Shown here: positions 20,241 to 29,857 of the stretch, in pieces
How the letters are laid out: each line of letters starts with the position of its first letter
Position numbering within the stretch: the stretch's first letter is position 1
From: Seison nebaliae
Taxonomy: Eukaryota > Rotifera > Pararotatoria > Seisonacea > Seisonidae
DNA length: 29,998 nucleotides
Assembly: GCA_023231475.1 (NCBI GenBank)
Contig: JALJEE010002791.1
Coordinates: 1 to 29,998, forward strand
Direction: 5' to 3'
The notes under the pieces: model-generated
What the model was told of the DNA's origin: nothing
Databases searched by the model: none
Seen by the model: only the letters and a program-made list of their open reading frames with translations
Translations under genes and position numbers: made by a program

Positions 20241-21959
20241 TTTGGGAAAGATTTGGAAGGATAGTATATATGTGAAAACGAAATTAGATTCCATCCATAT
20301 CTCTCGATGGGAATGGGAAAAAAGGTATTAATGAATAGCACAACAATTTCTTTCTTCAGTTATTTGCAAGACAACGGTCTCATTAATAAATGGTAATGTT
20401 GATCAAACTTTCTCCTTAAATAATTCCATAGAATAATTGAAGACTTTTCTTTTCGTTCCATCGGAGAACAAATTATTTCTCTTCAATTAATCTACTGATA
20501 TCACTAGAATAACAATAATCATTCCAACACATTAACAATTCATTAGAATGTTATTTTCATTATCGGTAGTTAATAATTTGCTCTGGAAGCAGAATTGATT
20601 TGTTAATCCAAATCTAATCAATTTCCATTATGCTAATACGTATTACAAATTCAGATAATTAACTGTATATAATAATAAATAAACTATCAGAAACATTATT
20701 TAAACAAAGAAGAAAATTTAGGAAAATACAACTTTCTTTTCTTAATGAATTCCAAAGAAATGATCAATTCTATGGAAAGGATTGATTCGGAGAGTTTGGA
20801 TTAGTCTACAATTTCATTAAGTAAATCTTTCACCTAATCATTCGTTCACGTTATCAAATTAAAGAAGAATTTTGAAGAAGAACCTGGTCGAATGACTAGA
20901 TGGAACTTCGACCATAAATTGTTATGATGGAAATGGGATGGAATTAAAGCGGAAATACGATTTTCTTCTTGTTCATTCGATTCCAATCAACACGATAGCA
21001 TTACTTTCATCCGCCCAACAACACTGTAAGCTGAACAAGTATCGAAGCAATTTTTCAATTCGCTACATCTGGTCGCGAATATCATGTCGAGATTAATTAT
21101 AATTGTTACCTAAATTACATCCTCACTAGACTAATTTATTTTCTATTCTTCTCCTTTTCAACAATCCATCCGATATGTTCTAGGAAGCTATAAATGAACA
21201 TCAGATATTTAACAATCATCACAATTGAAGAGATACCATATAATTTTTAGAAAACTATCAACCAATTCCAAAATTTAACACTTTTTATCATTTCCCCTCG
21301 TCAATTGTGACTATACATCAAATAGCCCAAATTCGACCGAATATTAATCATCGCTAATAATGTAATAGTGGAGAATTGTATGTAAGTTAGAAAGTTGAAA
21401 TGAATTACAAAAGAAGTTGATGAAGTGGAATGGTCTAAACAAGAAGTTACTATTCGGACCGAAAATAATTATCGGTAGATGTACGACTTATTGGATAACG
21501 TGAGAGAATTGTAATTTCCGGAAATTGAAGAGAGTAGTTAGTTGGAATTAAAAGACATTTTATGTCGTAAAAACTTTTCCATCAAAAATGATTCGTATTT
21601 CGACTGCTCGAACTTATTACATACGATTGCTCTCAAATAGTGTCGACACGACAGTGTCAAGAATTAATTATTCGACTTTGTTAGATGATTAGTGAAGGTG
21701 TATATCTGTCATTAGTGTGGAGAGGAATTGGAAGAGAGAAGGATGAAGAACAATGATCAGAATGAATGATTCATTTGGATTAATGAAAGGATGAAATATT
21801 CGATAATGAGAATGAAGAGGAAATTATAATAAAAAGTTGATGAGACAAAGTTGTTGGAGTTTCATGTTTATTTCTTGTCTGTATTCATTTCTTTTCTCCT
21901 TGTCTCACTGCAATTGTATGAGGAGGGACGGAACGTATCAATTCCCTTATGACTCATAT

Positions 21960-22995
21960 TCATCTGTAACGGAGAATATTTAATTTCTTTACGTCTTTCA
22001 ACGATGGTCGTTTCGTCTCATATGATCCATAAATTCTCGGCAATCTTAAATCATTGCTCTTACTATAACTTGATCTGGTTGAGGATGGAGATCTTGATTT
22101 CGTGCTATTCGTTCGTATACTCATTCCACTTGTCAATGTTGTTGCTGTTGTTGTAAAAGATGATTTGCGTGAAGAAGATATCTAATTGATAAAGATCGGT
22201 TTTATGATGGTGGATGGAAAGAAGATTCGAAACTAATGAATTATTTGTTAACGATTCCTTCCTCACACTTCTTTCCTCTATTCTACTCTTCTCTTGTTTT
22301 CTCTTCTTCTTCTTCTTCTCACTCAGACATAAATCAAACACATATAATCGATTATCGTCACTAGCGTTATTATCTTCTCTCAATAATTGTGAACGATATC
22401 GATTCAATCGCATAATCGCCAACTAAACCATTAAAGAGAATATAAAGATGAGAAGAAGAATAAAATGAGGAACATCTTTCCGTTCCAAATAAGTTCTTCT
22501 TAATTTGATGCTGTTCAATTTGGCTTTGGCTGTCCGATAACCGGCATCTTTCAACAGAATATCATTCGACTCTTGTTTCATTAAGAGATTCCTATAAAAT
22601 GCATCGTGTGTTGCCTAGAAAAATATATCTAGGAATTCTACCACAAAACAATAAACTTTCTAAAAATTAACTCGTAAATCTTCCCTTAACGATTCATTCA
22701 TTTTTTGCATCAAATTCCACGAACGTCGACGAAGATTGGTCCAAACATCTCCATGTACATCTAATTTGGGATGTTGTCCTATATTTATGTGAAGAGAAAT
22801 GGTGAGGACTTGAGAAATTTCTTCTAAATAAAAACCATCGATATGTTCATAATTCTCACAAGATGATGATGTTGGAGACAAATCTGTCGATGAGAGTGTT
22901 GAATGATAATGTTGAGAGTAGGAGTTTGTTGATTTTGGTGAATTCATTTCATTTCTATTTTCTGTCGAACATATGTTAGAGTGAGAAGTGAGCAT
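21960..22995 (-). CDS. Predicted coiled-coil protein of unknown family, four exons
   Basis: Minus-strand exons 22995-22672, 22614-22474, 22422-22267 and 22181-21960 join with every junction in phase 0 to give 280 residues. Introns are 57, 51 and 85 bp, GT-AG, with pyrimidine-rich 3' ends; the third uses the strong donor GTGAGG. The N-terminus (about 1-50) is Ser/Asn/His-rich and probably disordered. Residues about 80-190 are rich in charged residues with heptad-like hydrophobics (WNLMQKMNESLRED, FYRNLLMKQESNDILLKDAG, AKAKLNSIKLRRTYLERKD) and should form a coiled coil. A Lys/Arg-rich stretch and a Ser/Thr/Arg-rich basic tail ending RPSLKDVKKLNILRYR follow. Without the second splice, exon 2 would read on into a hydrophobic tail (VPHFILLLIFIFSLMV) and stop, mimicking a tail-anchored protein. 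I prefer the spliced form. I do not recognise the family. Confidence 0.6.
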
Positions 22996-25235
22996 ATGAT
23001 GGATAGAAAACGGAATGGAATTAATGTCGCATATTCATCATAACACTGAGGGAATGACATGTGAACTTTAATAAACGTTATGAATCGAGAGTTTGCAAAC
23101 GTCGAATACGAATAATTCTACATAAAAGATTAGCAACTATTTCTTTTCTTCTTCACAGGAAAAAAAACGGAAAATTCATATCGGATCGAGAAGGTTTTTA
23201 TGAAACTTTTCTTCCTCCTCGCCACGATTCTTCCATTCTCTCATAAACAAAGATGTCGAAAAAACAATTCTCGCACAATAACAATAATATCATCATCACC
23301 ACCGTCGCCGCCACCACCCTCATCACCAAATCTACCACAACCGATGGAAAACTAAATGAAAAAAAAAATGTTAAGAGAATTGGAGAAGGAAGTTCTAGGA
23401 GAGAAAGTCGGTTCATTTACGTTTCCTTTTTTTCATAACTTTCTTCCACATTCCAATTCATTAACATTCCTAATGAATATTTACAAGTTGATGAGAAAAA
23501 ATTAATTTATGAATTCCACATCTCCATTTCCATCATATAACCTGATTAACTGGATTCAATGATTAACGAGAACAAAGGTGTTCCTAAAACGAAATCTTTC
23601 TCGATCTCTTATGAAACTAGTGAGAGATGGTTAAGGGGGAATGATGGAAAACTTTTCAATTTTCTTAAACATATTCGTATGCAATCAAATGGAAAATGGT
23701 TGTAAGGGTACGATTAGAATGAATATACATTGCCGAAGGATCAATTGAATTCTTTATGATTATTAAATATTATAAGAATTACTTTTAGCTATAACTCCAC
23801 AGGACGATTGGGACATGTGATAAGCAATTCTTTCATTCCTGCTAGCCATAATATACCGTCCATACTTTTCCTTTAGAGAACATGAGAGAGAATACTTCAA
23901 TAAGAGAAAGTTTCAATAACATTTTCCAACTGTGAGACGAACGAACTTTTCAAAATAAACCTACTAAAATTAAACAAGTCAGTTTATTATGAGAATTCTT
24001 TCCGATCCTGATAAAGTTGCCCGTAAGATGTTAAAGAGTAGCAGATTTTTCGATAAACAATTTAACTGACTTCATACGGTGCTAGAAATGGTACTGGGAG
24101 TAGATGGAAATCATATTCATGAACATTCATTTTTTATCAGAATGACTTTATTAAGAATTCCTTTAACAATCTAATCACGACATATAAAGTCAGTAATCGA
24201 ATATCGTACAATCAATTTTGTTTTCTTTCCTGTTCATTCGTCCATTAGAGTTCGTTGAAAACTTCTTCACTAGTTCCTGGTTTAATATCTGACACTCATT
24301 TCTTTTTTATTTCCTTCTTTACTTTATTAAACGAACTAGACAATTCATCAATCGATGAAAAATCGAGCTTTAATTCACTATAACCTGAATATCATCACAT
24401 CCACCATCATTATCGATTATTAATCGATAATTATTCCAATCTTTGGAACACTATGTGAAACGAATAAATAATATGTCTTCTTTATCGTCCATGAATTTGA
24501 AATAATTTAAAAAATAAAAATTTTGTAATGACATCATGGAGCAGTGATGAATTACCCCCTTTATATAATCGTATTGCAATGATTATTTTGAATATATTGG
24601 TTAGAAGTGAATTTTTATCAAAATTCTCTTTGTATAATAAGGAAGTATGATAGAAGTGTTGGAAATTAGACAAATCGACAAGTTATTGATATTCGTATGG
24701 TTTCAACATCAACTTATCCATATAAGCTTATTCCAATAAAGTCTCATGATACTGAGGGAAAGATGTTGAAACTGTTCTAAAAAAAAATAGAAATATCTAA
24801 CAAATGATGCTTTCTCCGACTAACATATTATGATTCTATAAAAAATTTGAGTAGAGAAAGAATATCTTTAACCGAAATTAATCGATAGGAAATACTCGAA
24901 AATAATTTAGGAAATTAAAAATCTCGAATTGTCTATCAATTCAGGTCAATTCCATTTGAATGAAATGAAATATCTCCTTGTCAGGAAATCATCAATTTCA
25001 ATACAAAATTCATTAGAAATCGCTTCTTGAAAATTCAATACATCTTTCGATGAGAAACATAACATCATTTTTTTTATTCCAAATCGAAAGCGACCGATCA
25101 GACATCGATGAATGAAAAAACATTGAAAAATAATTTACAAAAAAATTTGATTTTTTCCCAAAGAAGTTTGACAAGAATAATTTACATAAAAAATAATTTT
25201 TCCTAAAAAAAATTTTTTTTGGAAATTTCTGAACT
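22996..25235. other. 2.2-kb intergenic region
   Basis: Between the coiled-coil gene and the TFAM-like gene. It holds a short secreted-peptide candidate (23200-23355) and otherwise AT-rich DNA. Minus-strand frames at 24482-24673 and 25013-25276 are Phe/Lys/Ile-rich without motifs and lie in the 3' flank of the TFAM-like gene. No RNA gene or mobile element seen. Confidence 0.5.
23200..23355 (+). CDS. Possible short secreted proline-rich peptide
   Basis: A 51-codon frame starting MKLFFLLATILPFSHKQ, which looks like a good signal peptide: a Lys, a hydrophobic core and a polar boundary. The predicted mature part is basic at first (QRCRKNNSRT), then Ser/Pro-rich (SSSPPSPPPPSSPNLPQP). Short, basic, proline-rich secreted peptides are often antimicrobial, but the proline run comes from a CCA/CCG/TCA simple-sequence patch and could be chance. 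No promoter element or homologue was identified. Longer overlapping frames at 23061-23246 and 23253-23438 have no such structure. Confidence 0.25.
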   Translation: MKLFFLLATILPFSHKQRCRKNNSRTITIISSSPPSPPPPSSPNLPQPMEN

Positions 25236-25883
25236 TTATGGTTTTCGTGAACGACAGAGATAATCTTTTCCTTCACTCACCATTCTCTTCTCCCAGTTGA
25301 CCAAGTTGGTCGTATATTCCTTCATCGCTTCCACATGTTCTAGACGCCATTTTTCTCTCTCGCCGTCCGGTAATTCTTTCCATTTGCCGGCAGCATTTTT
25401 TACGAATTCCACCGCTGAAACTTCGTTTGATGGCGGCCGTTCAAGTGACTGAAGATACAACAAAAATGAATTGGGAGGACGTAGAGGTTTGTTCAACGAT
25501 TGGGCTTCCTTCTTCAATTCGAGGACTCGTTTCCTTTCTTTCTTTCTCTCTCGAAGTTCCTTCTTCTCTGAACTGCTCAATTGATTTATCTTTTCACGTT
25601 TCTCATCATTCAATTTCAAAATTTTTGCTCTTCTCTCATATGATTCCTTCTCATTCGCTGAAATCTTCGACCATTCACTGGCAACTAATTTCATGACATC
25701 AGGAACAGATTTATCTAGAAAATTTCTTTAATTTCAAATTATAAAGTAGAAAAAAAAACTTTTCTGTTCATTTCTCACCAGTTGGAATTTCTCTTTGACG
25801 AACAGTGTGTAGGCCGTCATCGGACGTGACACCTGTGTCTTGCTAGGCAAAGAGAAGAAAGCCTTACCTATTCGACTACACAT
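25236..25883 (-). CDS. TFAM: TFAM-like mitochondrial transcription factor A, two HMG boxes, two exons
   Basis: Minus-strand exons 25883-25760 and 25714-25236 give 200 residues (human precursor 246). The 45-bp intron is GT-AG with a T-rich start. TFAM packages mitochondrial DNA and bends the promoters for transcription. HMG box A (residues about 20-88) has SRPMTAYTLFVKEKF, VMKLVASEW and ANEKESYERRA. A basic linker follows (RERKKERKRVLELKKEA), then box B (about 117-185) with KPLRPPNSFLLYL, AAGKWKELPDGEREKW and MKEYTTNLVNWE, and a short basic tail. The donor at 25759 was chosen over a GTGAGA site 15 bases upstream because it keeps the frame and gives the box A spacing seen in TFAM. The first ~18 residues (MCSRIGKAFFSLPSKTQV) are basic and hydrophobic, a short but plausible mitochondrial presequence. 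A nuclear two-box HMG protein is the alternative. Confidence 0.82.
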
Positions 25884-27181
25884 GATTTCTTTTTATAATT
25901 TTCTCCAAATATTCTTTTTCTTATAGAATTGAAGCCAGATATTTTATTTTTTTTCTTCATATTATTCTTCTTTAGATATAATGAAACAGTTCAAATTCCA
26001 ATGATCTTGAATGTGATTTGTGAAGATTATTTATTTATAGAGATTCAAAACTTATTGATTTTTCTAAATTCTGAACTGATCATTCTGAACTGGAGTGTGA
26101 CATTTATTATTATTATTATGGGAGAAGAATATCACGAGGTAATTCGTAATAACGGATCGTGTGTGAAAAGATGGAATAAGAATTAAAGAAGTTCGTATTA
26201 GAAATATATCATAGTCGAAAAATTGTGAGGAAACTTTTATCGATAAGAGAACAGGTTCTATAACATAAAAGAAAGCAAAGAACGATTACATCTGTGGATA
26301 CATCTGAAATCAAATGAACACAGAAAGATGATCTCAAACGAATATAGAGACAGAACTAAACTTTTGAGAATTGATAGACGGATTTTTCGAAAAAATTTCC
26401 ACATAACTTATTGTTAGAAATTAAAGAGAGCGAAGTTCGCTCAGTGAACGCATGTTAATCAATTATCCGAGAAATATGATAGAAGAACAAAGTGGAATAT
26501 TCGAAAAAGAGCGGTTACCCGTTGATAACAACCTGCTTTTTGATGCGTTCATAGAAATTCCTCTTTCTGTGAGGAGATGTGAAGTTTTTCGGAAAGAAAG
26601 TTTCATCTCGCGAAGAGAAAGTTGAAGGACGACAATGTCATCCAGAGAAATATGCAAGAACAAGAAGAAAAAGAGTGTTTCCTATGACGATGCGGTTATT
26701 CTCATTCAGATGATGGAAAACTTCATCAATAATGAGACCAATAATCCAAGGCTTCTACAATATATCCAATCTGAGGAAGTTACTTATTCTTATCTTATTG
26801 ATTTTATATATATTCTTAAAAATTATTCGTTTATGAATTTTTGATAATTAAGAATTTTGTACTAGTTCCTTAATCTGGTGACAAATCTGTAGAAGTTTGT
26901 TGTTGTATCATCATCAACCTTCTAAATAAATTGCATCGATTTTCTTCAATTTTCTGTTGTCATGCATATATGTCATGTTGTCTGTCTGTAAATATGTTAT
27001 TATCTGTAAACTAAATTAGAAGTCTGCAAATTGTTTAATTACTTAATTCTATGTTTCTGATTTTGAATATACTAATGCATACGAAATTGTTTAAATGACC
27101 TAAAAAGGTAGTTTAAAAAATAGTACCTTCAAATTTCTACTAGAATAAAACAATCAGTTTCAAATAAATCGCATTCTACGA
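25884..27181. other. Intergenic region between the TFAM-like gene and the secreted-protein gene
   Basis: 1.3 kb. The TFAM-like promoter lies at the left end. Frames at 25929-26186 (+) and 26463-26663 (-) look like chance. One more protein-like frame lies at 26635-26844. A perfect 7-bp-arm palindrome (GAGCGAA-G-TTCGCTC) sits at 26428-26442. An initiator-like ATCAGTTT lies at about 27153-27160, just before the next gene. Confidence 0.45.
26635..26844 (+). CDS. Uncertain small ORF or terminal exon
   Basis: A 69-codon frame with a basic start (KNKKKKS), then an amphipathic, protein-like composition (YDDAVILIQMMENFI, LLQYIQSEEVTYSYLIDF) that suggests helices. An acceptor-like GTTGAAG lies just upstream (to 26627). 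A 57-codon frame at 26452-26625 precedes it, so this may be the last exon of a small two-exon gene. I could not find a splice that joins the two cleanly. No family recognised. Confidence 0.22.
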   Translation: MSSREICKNKKKKSVSYDDAVILIQMMENFINNETNNPRLLQYIQSEEVTYSYLIDFIYILKNYSFMNF

Positions 27182-28009
27182 ATGTTTTTCAAGAAATCTT
27201 TTTCCATTTATCTCTTATCCATAAGTTGTGTTATGGAGTTGATTAGTGGACTTACGTATATCAGAAAAACAAGAATGGAACTAAATGAACTGGAAATACT
27301 TTGTTTATTGAAGAAATGCTCGAAAGAATCAAATTGTTTTGGTATTTATAGTGATAAAGGAAAAGGTCAATTTCTTACTAAGATTGATAAAACGTTATTC
27401 GATATAGAAAGTGATTTATTTTTGGAATCAAGTTATTTTTAATATTAAAAGTTATTCATTTATTGAAATTGAATAGAATATGAATATATTTATGGTTATT
27501 TAAAGAAATATTCTTATTTTAATATATTCTCATCAGATGGAAAATTTTTAATATTCGCCAATTATCAATTTCAAGAAGTAAAATCATTTGATAACTATTC
27601 AAATGGAATCATTATTAGTGCGAACAATTATTATTTGGGAAATGAATTCATACACAAACTAAGTCAGATATGGGAACTATGTATCAATTTTGAAATCTAT
27701 TATGAATTTCCATTAACACCCGGAAAGGTAGGACACTGTGGGATTAGTTTTAATTCAAGAAGTACTAGATATATAGCTACTATCGGCCCCAAAGTAACCG
27801 GCGGACTTCTTTACACCAAAGATTTAAATTACTGTTATTATAACAATAAACCTTCAAATGGAAATGCGTTTATGGTAAATGGGAAACACGGTTTTTGGGG
27901 CGATTGTCTCACTCCTACTTTTTCAACGTTTTTTGCTACTAGATTTGCTACTAGTTTAACAATGAAAATCGCCTTTGAATTTCCGTACAATGAAGATCAA
28001 TATCAATAA
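27182..28009 (+). CDS. Unrecognised secreted cysteine-containing protein, two exons
   Basis: Exons 27182-27431 and 27477-28009 join in phase 1 across a 45-bp GT-AG intron to give 260 residues. The N-terminus MFFKKSFSIYLLSISCVMEL is a good signal peptide. A short cluster CLLKKCSKESNCFGIYSD follows, with spacing reminiscent of a PAN/apple module but too short to claim one. The larger exon is rich in Tyr, Phe and Asn and has four well-spaced cysteines (WELC, VGHCGISF, LNYCYY, FWGDCLTP). It alternates hydrophobic and polar residues as a beta-rich extracellular domain would (GLLYTKDLNY, SLTMKIAFEFP). An initiator-like ATCAGTTT lies about 25 bp before the ATG. No family recognised; probably a lineage-specific secreted protein such as a salivary, gut or cuticle product. 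Existence as a gene is fairly secure because signal, splice and long second exon agree. Confidence 0.65.
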
Positions 28010-28680
28010 TTTGATTCAAATTCAATAATGTAGGTAGTGGTACTGAGAGTGATTTTCCTCTCAAGATTCTCATTTTAATTATTAACGTTTTTAACTTATC
28101 AATATAAATTTCTTCTTTATAACTTGTAAGTTCAGTTGAAATGTCAATCTTCTGCGAAAGTGCTAAAGATCTTTAACCAATATTCATGTTATTTATTTAT
28201 TTATATCGTTATTAATTTGAAATATATAATTCTTCTCTATCTATCTTTTCTTACGATATTCCATTCAACTGTATCTAGACAAATTTGTTCTTTGATTGAT
28301 TGATGATCATATTGATAACGAGAATTATCTAATTGTCACTCGAATTCTCAGCCTTTCAGTAATTTCAATAAAATCTCGTTGTCCGAATTTCACAAAGTTG
28401 TGAACCATATAATTCCATGTAAACCTCACGATTTCTAAAACTGGTGCACTAGTATCATCATTGGAGTGCTCGGAGTTGAATTTGATCCTCTCCTTTATAA
28501 ACAATGCTTTTATGTGAGAAGGGAACTACGGCAATTTTCGTATATTCTTACTCGTTCCGATTATAAAAAGTTCTTCCTCAAATCCTAATTTTCCAGCATC
28601 ATTCCGTCCTATCTGTGTGTCTAGCTACAGGGATAGTCTAGGTAGTAAGTAACTGCTATTCCCACATACTCTATTCCTGC
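28010..28680. other. AT-rich spacer between the secreted-protein gene and the RT fragment
   Basis: About 670 bp without a supportable ORF. It contains a short ATTTATTTATTT run near 28190. The right part, just before the RT-coding segment, may be unrecognisable retrotransposon sequence. Confidence 0.4.
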
Positions 28681-29016
28681 AAACATCAATTTGCTTATCG
28701 CAATTCAGTAAGAGGAACACGACCTCTTGGTCTCCTCATTCGTTATATAATCGCTCATTCTCGAAGGTTAAGAAGTGGTGCCTTCGTGTGTTTCCTAGAT
28801 ACATCTAAAGCATTCGATTCCGTCAATGTTGATATCGGTATTAATAAATTACGTATTGTAGGTGTGGACGAATGCTATTTACACTTCATCGAACTACTAT
28901 CCAAGGATTCCACCGGTCGAATAAAAATCAATCGACATATTGGAAACGAATATGCAATCAATATCGTACTCATTAAAATTTTGGCTTTATACTATAAATT
29001 TTTCAAAAAACCGTAA
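28681..29016 (+). mobile_element. Non-LTR (LINE) reverse-transcriptase fragment
   Basis: One open frame covers about 110 codons, although no ATG opens it. Reading from about 28684 it gives HQFAYRNSVRGTRPLG, then AHSRRLRSGAFVCFLDTSKAFDSVN, where FLDTSKAFDSV is the palm motif A of LINE reverse transcriptases with a catalytic Asp. It goes on to GVDECYLHFIELLSKDSTG and IKINRHIGNEYAIN, matching the region before the family's RGVRQGDPLSP block. That block, the catalytic YADD-type motif C and everything after are absent, and the frame runs into unrelated codons and a stop at 29016. The pattern resembles R1/R2-like or related arthropod LINEs. It is a dead fragment of one element. Open reading across all the remaining conserved part suggests it is not very old. 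Confidence 0.75.
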
Positions 29017-29404
29017 TTTTTTAAAGTGGCTAAATGTTTAATTTTCATAGCCTATCTTGTTCAGCTCTTTTTACTGATCCTAAAAATATGTTTTTTTTCT
29101 TAAAATTTTAATCTTGACGATGTAACACATACCGAAGATAAGCCGGCATCGGTGACAAATTTGTCTGAAAACATTCCAACTCATAAGTTCACATACCGTT
29201 GAACAATAAGAAGAGGAAAAGGTTTCAGGCCGCAGATAGTGAACATAAATGCCCTATTAAACGGCTTACCACAACCTAGAAGTATTAGATATAGTATTAA
29301 AAAAAATTCCTCATTTAATATCATCATAAATTATTAGTATTCAATCATTATTAGTATTTTAATTATTACTAATATTTTGAAAAATATGGAGATTTTTTTT
29401 ATGA
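29017..29404. other. AT-rich DNA after the RT fragment
   Basis: No coding signal. It contains repeated ATTATTAGTATT words at about 29330-29357 and a near-inverted ATTACTAATATT at about 29364-29375. These could be remnants of repeat DNA. Confidence 0.4.
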
Positions 29405-29580
29405 GATGAGTTCCTCTCCGAATTTTAACGAAAAGGGTGAATTTACTCAGGGTGAGTTCCTCTCCGAAATTGAAAAAAATGGGTGAGTTATGCTCTGAAA
29501 TAGAAAAAATAGGGTGAGTTCCGCTCCGAAAATAGAGAAGAAGGTGAACTGAAACGAAGGTGAGTTCCGTACCGTAACCC
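29405..29580. repeat. Degenerate ~30-bp tandem repeat (GGTGAGTTCCnCTCCGAAA)
   Basis: At least five diverged copies of a unit close to GGTGAGTTCCTCTCCGAAAT followed by an A-rich spacer, starting near 29405 (GATGAGTT), 29451, 29481, 29513 and 29560. A partial copy (GGTGAATTTACTCAG) lies near 29436. Spacing between the middle copies is about 30-32 bp. Each unit begins with a sequence that matches the 5' splice-site consensus GGTGAGT. No ORF runs through the array. It resembles a decayed minisatellite or the repeated tail of a retroelement. Confidence 0.75.
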
Positions 29581-29857
29581 TGTATTAGGTCCTAATAGAT
29601 CACTAATGTAGTATCGGAAGATTTTTAAGTTTGACATTCAATCGTTTTAATTTTGTGACTTTTTTCCTTCCTATTTTATTGGTATTGATTTTGATGATGT
29701 TGGTTAATTATAAATTAAAGTTTAATTATTTATTATAATCTCCTATTTAAAAAATAGGAGATTTTTCAAAAATAAGTCTTAAGACTCGTTTAGATCATTC
29801 TCTACACGGTACAAATTAGTAAAAGGCGAATTTGTAAATCGTGGTTGCAGGGAATGC
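29581..29857. other. AT-rich spacer before the right terminal repeat
   Basis: 277 bp without coding signal. It contains the inverted repeats listed separately. The last ~95 bp are less AT-rich. If the window is a circle, this DNA sits directly upstream of the ISWI promoter. Confidence 0.4.
29737..29763. repeat. Perfect 12-bp-arm inverted repeat (hairpin)
   Basis: AATCTCCTATTT and its exact reverse complement AAATAGGAGATT are separated by three A's and followed by a short T run. Just upstream (about 29704-29738) lies a second, imperfect AT-only inverted repeat centred on ATTAAAGTTTAAT. Together they make a compact hairpin-prone patch about 95 bp before the right terminal repeat. Confidence 0.9.

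Larger units (their letters stand above)
18357..21959. other. 3.6-kb gene-poor interval
   Basis: The receptor promoter lies at the left end and the 3' flank of the coiled-coil gene at the right. The only frame worth listing is at 18885-19169. A GAT microsatellite of about eight units sits at 20216-20240. The rest (about 19200-21950) is AT-rich on both strands. Only short frames occur there, for example 19658-19864 and 19868-20086 on the minus strand and 20023-20220 on the plus strand, and none has a recognisable motif. I see no RNA gene. It may hold receptor regulatory DNA. Confidence 0.5.

Noticed and set aside
22423-22473. Tail-anchored C-terminus reading VPHFILLLIFIFSLMV
   Set aside because: The segment has GT-AG ends, a pyrimidine-rich 3' end, typical intron length and phase-0 flanks, so it is more likely intron. 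Kept only as an alternative.
24482-25276. Minus-strand frames downstream of the TFAM-like gene
   Set aside because: Phe/Lys/Ile-rich, no motif, and they lie in the AT-rich 3' flank.
25861-25885. GTAAGG...CCTAG as a tiny intron in the TFAM-like first exon
   Set aside because: It would be about 25 bp, far below the other introns, and the frame reads through it into HMG box A without a break.
26428-26442. GAGCGAA-G-TTCGCTC palindrome as a functional RNA hairpin or operator
   Set aside because: A one-base loop and 7-bp arms are too little, and nothing nearby gives it a role.
28681-29016. Complete retrotransposon
   Set aside because: Only the first part of the RT palm is present; motif C, endonuclease and tail are not recognisable nearby.
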